A stretch of 64,000 nucleotides of DNA, taken from Halorubrum sp. JWXQ-INN 858 (GTDB taxonomy: Archaea > Halobacteriota > Halobacteria > Halobacteriales > Haloferacaceae). The notes beneath the pieces were generated by a model. It saw nothing but the letters and a program-made list of their open reading frames with translations. It made no database searches and had not been told where the DNA came from. A program made the translations under genes and the position numbers. The stretch lies in the NCBI RefSeq assembly GCF_009806985.1, contig NZ_WUAX01000005.1, positions 1-64,000 of the forward strand, written 5' to 3'. Positions 24,344-31,405 of this stretch are shown one piece after another (the first letter of the stretch is position 1; each line of letters opens with the position of its first letter).

Positions 24344-25008
24344 GCCGTCGGTACGGCGAGACGTGGGTGTACGAGAGCCTCGTCGGCGGGATCCCCGGGC
24401 TCGACCTCTCACGGACCGCCGCCGTCGCGATACAGGTGATCCTGTTCCAGACCGGCGTCCTCCTCCTCGGGTGGTACTACGGGCTGTGGAGCGCCGTCCT
24501 CGCCGGTACGGTCGCGGTCCTCGTCGCCGCCGCCGGCAGCGTCGAGATGCACCGCCTCGGGGAGGGGAACCGTCGGCTGTCGACGCCGCCCGCACACAAA
24601 CGGCTCCTGTTCGGGTCGAGCATCGAGATCGTGTTGGGGATCCTCGCGTTCATCGGCCTGGTGACGTACCTGTTCGTCTGGGACGTCGGTCTGCTCCATC
24701 GGCTGTTCGGGCCGGACCCGCCCGTCGCGGCGGTGTACCTGACCCTCCTGATCCTCTGGGACCTCTGTTATCGGATCGGGACCTCCTGGTGGAGCGCGGT
24801 GGTCGCGCTGTGGCGGGCCGTCAACGTCGACCTCTCGCCGAGCGACAGGGCGCGCGCCCGGCGTCTCGACGCCGAGAACGTCGCCTTCTCCGCGATCCAG
24901 CTGGTGCTCGTCCCGTTCCTGTGGAGCGATCCGTTGCTGCTCGGCGCGGTCGTCGGCCACGTCGTCGCGGTCGCGGCGGTCTGTACGGCCGCGATCGTCC
25001 TCTCGTGA
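24340..25008 (+). CDS. multi-pass membrane protein, haloarchaeal
   Basis: The 222-residue product from a GTG start inside the upstream stop begins SRRYGETWVYESLVGGIPGLDLSRT. There are about five to six membrane segments (AVAIQVILFQTGVLLLGWYYG, LAGTVAVLVAAAGSVEM, IVLGILAFIGLVTYLFVW, VYLTLLILWDLCYRIGTSWW, GAVVGHVVAVAAVCTAAIVLS) with a charged DLSPSDRARARRLDAEN loop. I recall related sequences as haloarchaeal DUF7530, without a search. The pairing with the upstream epimerase suggests a shared membrane-linked task. Confidence 0.8.
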   Translation: MSRRYGETWVYESLVGGIPGLDLSRTAAVAIQVILFQTGVLLLGWYYGLWSAVLAGTVAVLVAAAGSVEMHRLGEGNRRLSTPPAHKRLLFGSSIEIVLGILAFIGLVTYLFVWDVGLLHRLFGPDPPVAAVYLTLLILWDLCYRIGTSWWSAVVALWRAVNVDLSPSDRARARRLDAENVAFSAIQLVLVPFLWSDPLLLGAVVGHVVAVAAVCTAAIVLS

Positions 25009-25099
25009 TCCGGACGATGTGTCTACGGGACGGCGTCGACGCTATCGGTCGGTTGCGCGGCGATGGAAAATGAGGGCTGTGGTCGGTCGGTCACCGGGA

Positions 25100-25273
25100 C
25101 TACTTACCTTGCAGCTCCTGGAACTTGTCGAGGAGTGCCTCCGCCGAGTCCCCCGAATCGTACGTGAGAGATCCCGAATACTCGGCGCGTACGGCGTCGA
25201 AATCGGCGTCGACGACGCCGGTCTTCTGTTCACGGCGCTCGTGTTCGTCCTCGTCATAGGCACCCATTGACAT
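25100..25273 (-). CDS. small acidic DUF5786 family protein
   Basis: The 57-residue product MSMGAYDEDEHERREQKTGV continues VDADFDAVRAEYSGSLTYDSGDSAEALLDKFQELQGK, the haloarchaeal DUF5786 pattern (a DYDSGDSxxxLLDKF end). The gene is small, highly charged, with no membrane segment or cysteines. In-frame ATGs exist at 25282, 25273 and 25267; 25273 or 25267 fits the family. An AT-rich CACATATATCACC lies upstream at about 25300-25312 and may be its TATA region. Function unknown. Confidence 0.85.
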   Translation of the reverse strand: MSMGAYDEDEHERREQKTGVVDADFDAVRAEYSGSLTYDSGDSAEALLDKFQELQGK

Positions 25274-25504
25274 GGTACACATGCGCTTGGTTGTTACTGG
25301 TGATATATGTGTCGGTTGTATACTGTGAATGATCGTGTTAATACTCGAATCGACCGCAGGACGGGGGTTTTCACCCAGCAGTAAGCCGGGCGTACGCGCC
25401 GGAAAGCCGAACGTTCGGCGTTCGTGTCGCCGATGGCATCGGCGCTAACGTCGATCCGTCGGGGTCACCGCAAACCCTTAGCGTCCCGGGGCGGTAGCAG
25501 ATCC

Positions 25505-26554
25505 GTGGCACAACCGCTCCGATTCAGGCGTGCACCCGAGACGTGGAACGCCGACCGGGTCCGCTCGCGGATCGAACGGCCGCTGGACGACAACCTCGGA
25601 GCGACCGCGAGCGACCCGTGGTTCAAACCGCCCCGCGGATACGACGCTCGACGGTTCGACATGGACGACGGCTCGATGGCGCTGTTCTGTTGGACGGACC
25701 ACGACGACGACCCGCCGGCCGGGACCGGCGGCGGGCCGGTCGGGTACTGGCTCGGCAACACGGAGACGCCGCGCGACCTCTGGCGAACGGACAAGTACGG
25801 CTTCGACGAGGTCCCGTACGGGGTCTCGCGCTGGGCACAGCGGGAGCTCCTCGCGGGGTTACACGACGACGAGCCGTGGCTCGCCGACTACCCGCACGTC
25901 TCGTGGTACTTCCTCCCGGTGTTCTGCTCGAAGGACGGGTCGGAGACGACCCGCGCGTTCTTTCGCGACCACGCGGCGGGGTTCCCGGACGCGACGCGCG
26001 ACGAGGGGGCCGGTTACGTCGAGCGGCTGCTTCACTCGGGCATCCTCGACCCCTACCGGGAGACGATGGCCGGCAAGCTCGGGACGTCCGCGTCGATGGA
26101 CCTCGTCCGGATGAGCGCCACGGTCGCCGAGTTCACGGCCGCGAAGGTCCTCACGGACGCGGGCTACGGGATCACCCCGGAGATCGAGGTGACGACCGGT
26201 CACTCGCTCGATTATCGAGCGGAGGACCCTGCCACCGGAACCGCGTCGCTCGTCGAGGTGACGCGCCCCCAGCCCGTCTCCGGCCGAAGCGCGAACACGC
26301 CGGTCGCCGCGGTGCGCGACACCGCACAGACGAAGACGAACGGGCAGCTGGAGGCGCACGCCGGCGGAGTGACCCTCTTCGTCGACTGCAGCTCGTTCCC
26401 CGACGCGGACTGGCGCTCGGTCCGCGAACAGCGACCCGACGTCCGGCACAAACCCGCGGTCGTGTTCCGTGCACGCCCCGACGGGCGCGTCGAGGGGTAC
26501 TCGAAGGGGTCGGTGCCGTTGGACCTCTCGGCGGCGATCGAGTGGGTCGGCTAG
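25505..26554 (+). CDS. DUF5784 family protein, possible nuclease-like fold
   Basis: The 349-residue soluble protein starts at GTG 25505 (MAQPLRFRRAPETWNADRVRSRIERPLDDNLG); the upstream in-frame ATG at 25436 adds a basic, non-conserved run. Conserved-looking blocks are WFKPPRGYDARRFDMDDGSMALFCW, GYWLGNTETPRDLWRTDKYGF and WLADYPHVSWYFLPVFCSKDG. The C-terminal third (VLTDAGYGITPEIEVTTGHSLDYRAEDPATGTASLVEVTRP) places an aspartate and an E-x-T on adjacent strands, loosely like PD-(D/E)xK nucleases but without the lysine. Family assignment is from memory; function unknown. Confidence 0.8.
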   Translation: MAQPLRFRRAPETWNADRVRSRIERPLDDNLGATASDPWFKPPRGYDARRFDMDDGSMALFCWTDHDDDPPAGTGGGPVGYWLGNTETPRDLWRTDKYGFDEVPYGVSRWAQRELLAGLHDDEPWLADYPHVSWYFLPVFCSKDGSETTRAFFRDHAAGFPDATRDEGAGYVERLLHSGILDPYRETMAGKLGTSASMDLVRMSATVAEFTAAKVLTDAGYGITPEIEVTTGHSLDYRAEDPATGTASLVEVTRPQPVSGRSANTPVAAVRDTAQTKTNGQLEAHAGGVTLFVDCSSFPDADWRSVREQRPDVRHKPAVVFRARPDGRVEGYSKGSVPLDLSAAIEWVG

Positions 26555-26666
26555 TAGGCGATAACACGTCTCGGACCGCTCACGTCGAGCGCCGTGGTGA
26601 CGTCTCGAGGCCGTTTCTGGTTTGGTACTCCCGCCGAAAAGGAACCGCTCGGTCGCCGTTCGCCGG

Positions 26667-26951
26667 TCAGAACGAGACGGGCTGTGATCCCCGCTCGCCG
26701 GCGGTCGCCGGGTCCCGGTCGGAGTAGAACCGTCGGCCGACGGCGCGGTGACAGACGCCGGCCCGGAGGGTGTCGAACACCTCGTCCGGCCGGTCGAACG
26801 TCTGCTCGCCGAACAGCTCCAGCACGTCGCCGAGCCGCTCGGTCCCGTCCGCGAGCTCTACGGTCGCGTTGCCGTGAGCCGCGATTATCTCCGCCGAGGT
26901 CATCGGGTACTGGTGCCGTTCGAGCCGGTCGTCGATACCGTTCAGGCGCAT
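26667..26951 (-). CDS. DUF5789 family protein
   Basis: The 94-residue product MRLNGIDDRLERHQYPMTSA continues EIIAAHGNATVELADGTERLGDVLELFGEQTFDRPDEVFDTLRAGVCHRAVGRRFYSDRDP. This is the haloarchaeal DUF5789 pattern, related to small DUF2795 proteins. An extra ATG three bases upstream is possible. A TATA-like ATTAAGGACC lies about 28 bases before the start, inside a region with direct and inverted repeats (26973-27052) shared with the divergent PHP gene. Function unknown. Confidence 0.85.
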   Translation of the reverse strand: MRLNGIDDRLERHQYPMTSAEIIAAHGNATVELADGTERLGDVLELFGEQTFDRPDEVFDTLRAGVCHRAVGRRFYSDRDPATAGERGSQPVSF

Positions 26952-26972
26952 CAATGGATGGGAGACCTCGCA

Positions 26973-27052
26973 GGTCCTTAATGATTGTCCATGAATAACC
27001 TTAGTCGACGGTGTATTCCTTAACGGTCCTTAATTGCCGTTCGTGAACAATC
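26973..27052. promoter_or_regulatory. divergent promoter region with paired repeats
   Basis: The direct repeat ggtccttaat occurs at 26973-26982 and 27025-27034. Inverted sites are gattgtccatgaata (26983-26997, plus) and gattgttcacgaa (27040-27052, minus), similar at about 11 of 13 positions. The TTAAGGA motifs (minus strand) look like TATA boxes for the DUF5789 gene. The symmetric arrangement suggests a regulator binding site; no regulator is identified. Confidence 0.45.
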
Positions 27053-27114
27053 AACATGGGTTCGGCGCTCGCCGGAACCGTTGCGGCTTACTCCGGCCCG
27101 GACACGCCTTTGGT

Positions 27115-28059
27115 ATGCACGGCCCCGGAGAGACGACCGACACGGAGCCCGCCGCGGCTGTCGCCGGCGGCGGGATCGTCACCGATGGCGGGACGGCGAT
27201 AGACGACGAGACGGCCATCGATGACGGGACGGCTACCGACGACGCGGCGATCGTCGACGGCGAGGTGATCGCGGACCTCCACACGCATACGACGGCCTCC
27301 GACGGCACGTTGCGGATCGAGGAGGTCCCCGCGGCCGCCCGCGAGGCGGGGCTCGACTGGGTCGCCGTCACGGACCACGACCGGATCCATCCCGGGATCG
27401 ACGCCCCGGTCGTCGAGCGCGACGGGGTGCGGATCGTCCGCGGTATCGAGCTTCGCGTCGACGCGGGCGTCGAGCGGCTCGACCTGCTCGGCTACGCGGT
27501 CCGCGGGACCGACCCGCTCGTCGCCGAGGTGGACCGCCTGCAGGCGGACCGCCAGGAGCGCGGCGCGCGGATGCTGGAGCGCGTCGAGCAGCGGCTGGGC
27601 GTCACCCTCGACCTCGAGCCGCGGCCGGGGATCGGTCGACCGCACATCGCCCGCGCGATCGACGCCTCGTCGGCCCCGTACGACTACGACGCGGCGTTCG
27701 AGGAGCTGATCGGCGACGGCGGGCCCTGTTTCGTCGCGCGCGAGGTGACCGCTCTCGACCGAGGGATCGAGCTGCTCCGCGACGCCTGTGCGTTCGTCGG
27801 GCTCGCACACCCCTTCCGCTATCGCGACGTCGACGCCGCGCTCGACGTCGCCCGACGACTGGACGCGGTCGAGCGCTGGTACCCCTACGGCCGCGACGTC
27901 GACGTGGACCTCGTCGACCGGGTGGCGGCGTCGGCCGGACTCCTCCGAACCGGCGGGAGCGACGCTCACGGGCGAGCGCTCGGCGGGGCGGGGCTGACCA
28001 CGGACACGTTCGAGCCGATCCGCGAGCGGCTTCCCGAGCCCGACGACGAACAGGGTTAA
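27115..28059 (+). CDS. PHP-domain phosphoesterase (YciV/RNase AM-like)
   Basis: The 314-residue product begins with an about 45-residue low-complexity leader (GTAIDDETAIDDGTATDDA). The PHP metal centre follows: ADLHTHTTASDG, VAVTDHDRIHPG, GIELRVDAG, the cap region RPHIARAID, GLAHPFRY and the last GGSDAHG. Proteins of this layout hydrolyse 3',5'-nucleoside bisphosphates or trim RNA 5' ends. ATG 27115 was chosen; upstream frame is not protein-like. The 54-residue zinc-finger gene follows after 24 bases, probably in the same transcript. Confidence 0.88.
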   Translation: MHGPGETTDTEPAAAVAGGGIVTDGGTAIDDETAIDDGTATDDAAIVDGEVIADLHTHTTASDGTLRIEEVPAAAREAGLDWVAVTDHDRIHPGIDAPVVERDGVRIVRGIELRVDAGVERLDLLGYAVRGTDPLVAEVDRLQADRQERGARMLERVEQRLGVTLDLEPRPGIGRPHIARAIDASSAPYDYDAAFEELIGDGGPCFVAREVTALDRGIELLRDACAFVGLAHPFRYRDVDAALDVARRLDAVERWYPYGRDVDVDLVDRVAASAGLLRTGGSDAHGRALGGAGLTTDTFEPIRERLPEPDDEQG

Positions 28060-28083
28060 AGCCGCCGCCGTCCAACGGGAGGT

Positions 28084-28248
28084 ATGCAGTGTCACTACTG
28101 TGACCGAAAGGCCGCCTACGGTGCCGAGAAGGGCGGCGTCACCGTCGGCCTCTGTGAGGAGCACTTCCGCGAGCGGATCGAGGAGCTCGCGGAGTCCGAC
28201 GAGCTCGCCGCCATCCGCGAGCAGATCGACGTCGACTCCGCGGAGTAG
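28084..28248 (+). CDS. 54-residue zinc-finger-like protein
   Basis: The product MQCHYCDRKAAYGAEKGGVT continues VGLCEEHFRERIEELAESDELAAIREQIDVDSAE. It has CHYC at the N-terminus and C-x-x-H later (CEEH), a likely zinc site, then one acidic helix. I recall it as haloarchaeal DUF6757. The ATG is close behind the PHP gene and codon use is normal for the genome. No further gene starts until hemB; the 226-base gap has only cgtctcag repeats near 28345-28386. Confidence 0.8.
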   Translation: MQCHYCDRKAAYGAEKGGVTVGLCEEHFRERIEELAESDELAAIREQIDVDSAE

Positions 28249-28474
28249 CCGCCGCCACCCGTTCACGGCTTCGCCGCCCGCGACGGCTCCGACGCCCGCG
28301 GCGAAGCCGTCCGCCGACCACGTCTGGCTCCCCCTCGCGAACACGTCGCGTCTCAGCGCGTCTCAGAGCTTCTCAGCGCGTCTCAGGACCGCTACCCGCC
28401 CGAGTCACGAGTCCGTACGCGGGCGGCCGGTCCGGAGCGATCCTTAAAAGACGGCCGGGAGCCAAGCGTCGGCC

Positions 28475-29455
28475 ATGCATCCCCTCGATCGCCCCCGGCG
28501 GCTCCGGACGGACGGCGTCAGGCCCCTCGTCAGCGAGACCGATCTCTCGGCGACGGACCTGATCGCGCCGGTGTTCGTCGACGCGACGACGGACGAGCGC
28601 GTGCCGATCGGCACGATGCCCGGCCACGAGCGCGTCCCGGTCGCCGAGACGGTCGCCCGCGTCGAGGAGGTCCTGTCGACCGGCGTCGAGGCGGTCATCG
28701 TCTTCGGGATCCCCGAGTCGAAGGACCCGACGGGATCGCGTGCGTACGCTCCTGACGGCGTGGTCCAGCGCGCGATCCGACGGGTCTCGGCCGAGACTGA
28801 CGCGTACGTCGTCGGCGACGTCTGTCTCTGTGAGTACACCGACCACGGCCACTGCGGCGTGATCGAGGCGGACGCCGAGACGGACCCGACGCTCACCGTT
28901 CGCAACGACGAGACGCTCGACCTGCTCGCGCGGACCGCGGTGTCGCAGGCGGACGCGGGCGCGGACATGGTCGCGCCGTCCGCGATGACCGACGGGCAGG
29001 TGCGGGCGATCCGGGCGGCCCTCGACGAGGCGGGTCACGAGGACGTGGCGCTGATGAGCTACGCCGTCAAGTACGAGTCGGCCTTCTACGGACCCTTCCG
29101 CGACGCCGCCGACGGCGCGCCCGCGTTCGGCGACCGCCGACACTACCAGATGGACCCCGCGAACCGCCGGGAGGCGCTCCGCGAGGCCCGGCTCGACGCC
29201 GCCGAGGGCGCGGACGTGCTGATGGTGAAACCCGGGCTCCCGTACCTCGACGTCGTCCGTGACCTCCGCGAGGAGTTCGACCACCCCATCGCCGCCTACA
29301 ACGTCTCCGGCGAGTACGCGATGCTCCACGCCGCCGCCGAGAAGGGGTGGCTCGACCTCGAGGCGACCGCCCACGAGTCGCTGCTGTCGCTGAAGCGGTC
29401 CGGCGCGGACCTGATCGTGACGTACTTCGCCGAGGACCTCGCCGAGCGCTTATAA
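28475..29455 (+). CDS. hemB: porphobilinogen synthase (delta-aminolevulinate dehydratase)
   Basis: Condenses two aminolevulinate molecules to porphobilinogen in haem and corrin synthesis. The 326-residue product has the metal-binding cluster DVCLCEYTDHGHCG (about 115-128), the two Schiff-base lysines in MSYAVKYESAFYGPFR (about 197) and MVKPGLPYLDVV (about 251), and the QMDPANRREALRE and NVSGEYAM motifs. A cttaaaag TATA-like sequence is about 30 bases upstream. No other haem gene is adjacent. Structured element B follows 68 bases after the stop. Confidence 0.96.
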   Translation: MHPLDRPRRLRTDGVRPLVSETDLSATDLIAPVFVDATTDERVPIGTMPGHERVPVAETVARVEEVLSTGVEAVIVFGIPESKDPTGSRAYAPDGVVQRAIRRVSAETDAYVVGDVCLCEYTDHGHCGVIEADAETDPTLTVRNDETLDLLARTAVSQADAGADMVAPSAMTDGQVRAIRAALDEAGHEDVALMSYAVKYESAFYGPFRDAADGAPAFGDRRHYQMDPANRREALREARLDAAEGADVLMVKPGLPYLDVVRDLREEFDHPIAAYNVSGEYAMLHAAAEKGWLDLEATAHESLLSLKRSGADLIVTYFAEDLAERL

Positions 29456-29522
29456 GGAACCCCGGAGGAGAGCGCTGCTCGCGACCCTTCGCGATCTCAG
29501 GCGCACCCGCGTTCCAGTCCTC

Positions 29523-29625
29523 CGGCGCGCGCGAGAAACGCGCGCGAGGGCCCGGCCGACGGCCGGAGCGACGCGGAGGGCGTCGGCCGACGGGTGGGGA
29601 GGACGAGGTGCGGTACGGTCGGGAG
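29523..29625. repeat. structured repeat element, copy B
   Basis: The first 28 bases (29523-29550) are identical to 5762-5789 of copy A, again forming the GC hairpin with loop agaaa. The middle stem here is a different 9-bp inverted repeat, cggccgacg (29553-29561) with cgtcggccg (29581-29589). The 3' block gtggggaggacgaggtgc then gtacggtcg (29594-29620) matches copy A closely. It lies between the convergent hemB and ferredoxin genes. The function is unknown; see copy A. Confidence 0.75.
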
Positions 29626-29710
29626 GGGAACGGGACTCCCTCTCCGAGTCCCGCGGACGAGGGCCCGAAACGGTTCGCCGGCGTTCGTGTCGCCGCCGGC
29701 TCCGAACCGT

Positions 29711-29953
29711 TCAGACGATCTGCTCGCCGTCGTCGTCGTACACCTCGATCGCGTCGACCGGGCACGTCCGCGCCGCGAACTTCGCGTCGAGCTCCTCGCC
29801 GTCGGGCACCTCCAGAACGAACACGTCCTCGCTCTCCTCCTCGCTCCCGACGAGGTCGGCTTTCCCGTCGTTGAGGTCCTTCTCGAAGGCGTCCCACTCC
29901 GCCACGCACTGGTACATCCCGATACAGGTGTCCCGGTCGAACGTCACGCGCAT
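29711..29953 (-). CDS. ferredoxin, single-cluster type
   Basis: The 80-residue acidic protein MRVTFDRDTCIGMYQCVAEW ends in AARTCPVDAIEVYDDDGEQIV. Only three cysteines of the cluster are seen: C-x5-C (CIGMYQC) and CP near the C-terminus, the layout of 3Fe-4S or non-cysteine-ligated 4Fe-4S ferredoxins such as those serving P450s. No partner oxidase is adjacent. ATG 29953 gives the usual short N-terminus; the frame runs further upstream without family sequence. Confidence 0.88.
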   Translation of the reverse strand: MRVTFDRDTCIGMYQCVAEWDAFEKDLNDGKADLVGSEEESEDVFVLEVPDGEELDAKFAARTCPVDAIEVYDDDGEQIV

Positions 29954-30149
29954 ACGAACGGTACAGCGAGCGGGTACAAAGCCGTGGCGGGCCGGCGGTT
30001 CCCGCACCCCGGGAGTTCTCCCGGTCGGTGAGGGTATCTCCCCCTCGTCCCCTCGGTACGAACGCCCGCTGACGCCGGTGCCCTCCACCGGTCGCTCCGA
30101 CTTCTCGCCCGTCTCCGAGGTTTATAAGCCCCCGTCCGAATGCGGACGT

Positions 30150-31034
30150 ATGGACTCGAACGGTACGGCGCTCCGCGAGGCGCTCTCCAAGCGCGCCGAC
30201 GTGTTCGGAAGCCTCGCGGATGCGCCCGCGAGCAAGCCGGAGCTCGTCGATCGGCTGGCGAGTTCCCGCTCGACGGTCGATCGGGCGATCGACGACCTCG
30301 AAGCGGTCGACTGCGTCGACTCTCGGAACGGAACGTACTCGCTCACCGCGACGGGCCGGCACGCGTTGGCTGCACACCGGCGCTACGCGGCGTCGACCGA
30401 CGCCGTCGACCGGGCGAGCACCCTGCTGAACGGGCTCCCGGACGGGGTGACGCTCCCGGCGACCTTCCTCCGAGGAGCGACGGTGACCGTCGCGGGCCCG
30501 CACGCGCCGGACGGGCCGGAGACGTCCGTCGGCAACCTCCTCGAGCGGGCCACGGCGATGTACGGGCTGGCCCCGGCCGTCCTCAAGTCGGACGTGTTCC
30601 TCCTCGATCGTGAGACCGACCGCGGGGCGTTCGAGGCGGAAGTCGTCGCCGAGCCCGCGGTCGTGTCGGCCCTTGCGGCGCTGTCGGACGCGCCCGTGGG
30701 CTCGCTCGTCGATAGCGAGTCGTTCACGCTGTACGAGAGCGACGGGTCCCTCCCGTACGCGTTGTGGGTGTTCGAGACGCCGTCGGGGGCGCACGCGGGG
30801 ATCACCTTCCGGACCGGCGATTCGGGCGGAATGATCACGAACGACGACCCGGACGCCGTCGCCTGGGCGCGGGAGCGGTATCGGTCGTACCGCGACCGCG
30901 CCGATCCCGTCGACCCCGCCGAGACGATCGCCCCCGACGACCTCTCCGCAGCTACCGAGTCCGACGACCCCTCCGCCGCTACCGAGTCCGACGACCCCTC
31001 CGCGGCTACCGAATCCACCGACCACCCGGTTTAA
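30150..31034 (+). CDS. winged-helix transcriptional regulator
   Basis: The 294-residue protein has an N-terminal ArsR/MarR-type winged helix (ADVFGSLADAPASKPELVDRLASSRSTVDRAIDDLEAVDCVDSRNGTYSLTATGRHALAAH, residues about 12-75). A ligand or effector-type domain of haloarchaeal HTH proteins follows, ending in GAHAGITFRTGDSGGMITNDDPDAVAWARERYRSYR. The tail repeats SDDPSAATE three times (27-bp units at about 30955-31016). A textbook TATA tttataagcc lies 29 bases before the ATG, implying a leaderless mRNA. Target genes unknown. Confidence 0.85.
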   Translation: MDSNGTALREALSKRADVFGSLADAPASKPELVDRLASSRSTVDRAIDDLEAVDCVDSRNGTYSLTATGRHALAAHRRYAASTDAVDRASTLLNGLPDGVTLPATFLRGATVTVAGPHAPDGPETSVGNLLERATAMYGLAPAVLKSDVFLLDRETDRGAFEAEVVAEPAVVSALAALSDAPVGSLVDSESFTLYESDGSLPYALWVFETPSGAHAGITFRTGDSGGMITNDDPDAVAWARERYRSYRDRADPVDPAETIAPDDLSAATESDDPSAATESDDPSAATESTDHPV

Positions 31035-31059
31035 GGGCGACGCGGGCGTCGTGTCGACG

Positions 31060-31314
31060 ATGACCGACGTCTGGCTCGTCGACCGGCAGTTCGACTCGAA
31101 GGGGCTCGTACGGCTGACGTACGCGACGACGGACGGGGCGCGGATCTACACGCGCGAGCTCGCTGAGCGGCGGCTCGTGATGGGCGGGTCCGTCACCGCC
31201 GGCCGCGACGTCGCCGACGAGGACCTCGGGGCCGCGCCCGACGAGGAGGTCGAGCGGTTCGCCCGCGAGGCGTCGCGGATGGCGGCCGACCACGACCCCG
31301 ACGACGAGGTGTGA
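31060..31314 (+). CDS. small conserved haloarchaeal protein
   Basis: The 84-residue acidic product MTDVWLVDRQFDSKGLVRLT continues YATTDGARIYTRELAERRLVMGGSVTAGRDVADEDLGAAPDEEVERFAREASRMAADHDPDDEV. No motif known to me is present. The TATA-like ggtttaagg (31028-31036) overlaps the stop codon of the upstream regulator and sits about 28 bases before this ATG, so the gene may have its own leaderless promoter. The stop region is duplicated downstream. Confidence 0.8.
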   Translation: MTDVWLVDRQFDSKGLVRLTYATTDGARIYTRELAERRLVMGGSVTAGRDVADEDLGAAPDEEVERFAREASRMAADHDPDDEV

Positions 31315-31348
31315 GTTCCGGGCCCGACGAGGTGTGACGTTCCACGAC
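31303..31348 (+). repeat. 23-bp duplication spanning a stop codon
   Basis: The end of the 84-residue gene, gacgaggtgtga (31303-31314, including its TGA), recurs exactly at 31326-31337 with similar following bases. This is a shorter case of the stop-region duplications seen at polD1, oapC, upp and thrC. Confidence 0.6.
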
Positions 31349-31405
31349 CGGCGTCCGCCTCCCGGTTCCGACGCGTTAAACCGGATCGGGGTCTAAGCCA
31401 CCCTA

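Noticed and set aside
29067-31025. A 652-codon minus-strand frame over hemB, ferredoxin and the HTH gene
   Set aside because: It crosses three genes with clear family motifs and shows only low-complexity Gly/Arg sequence.
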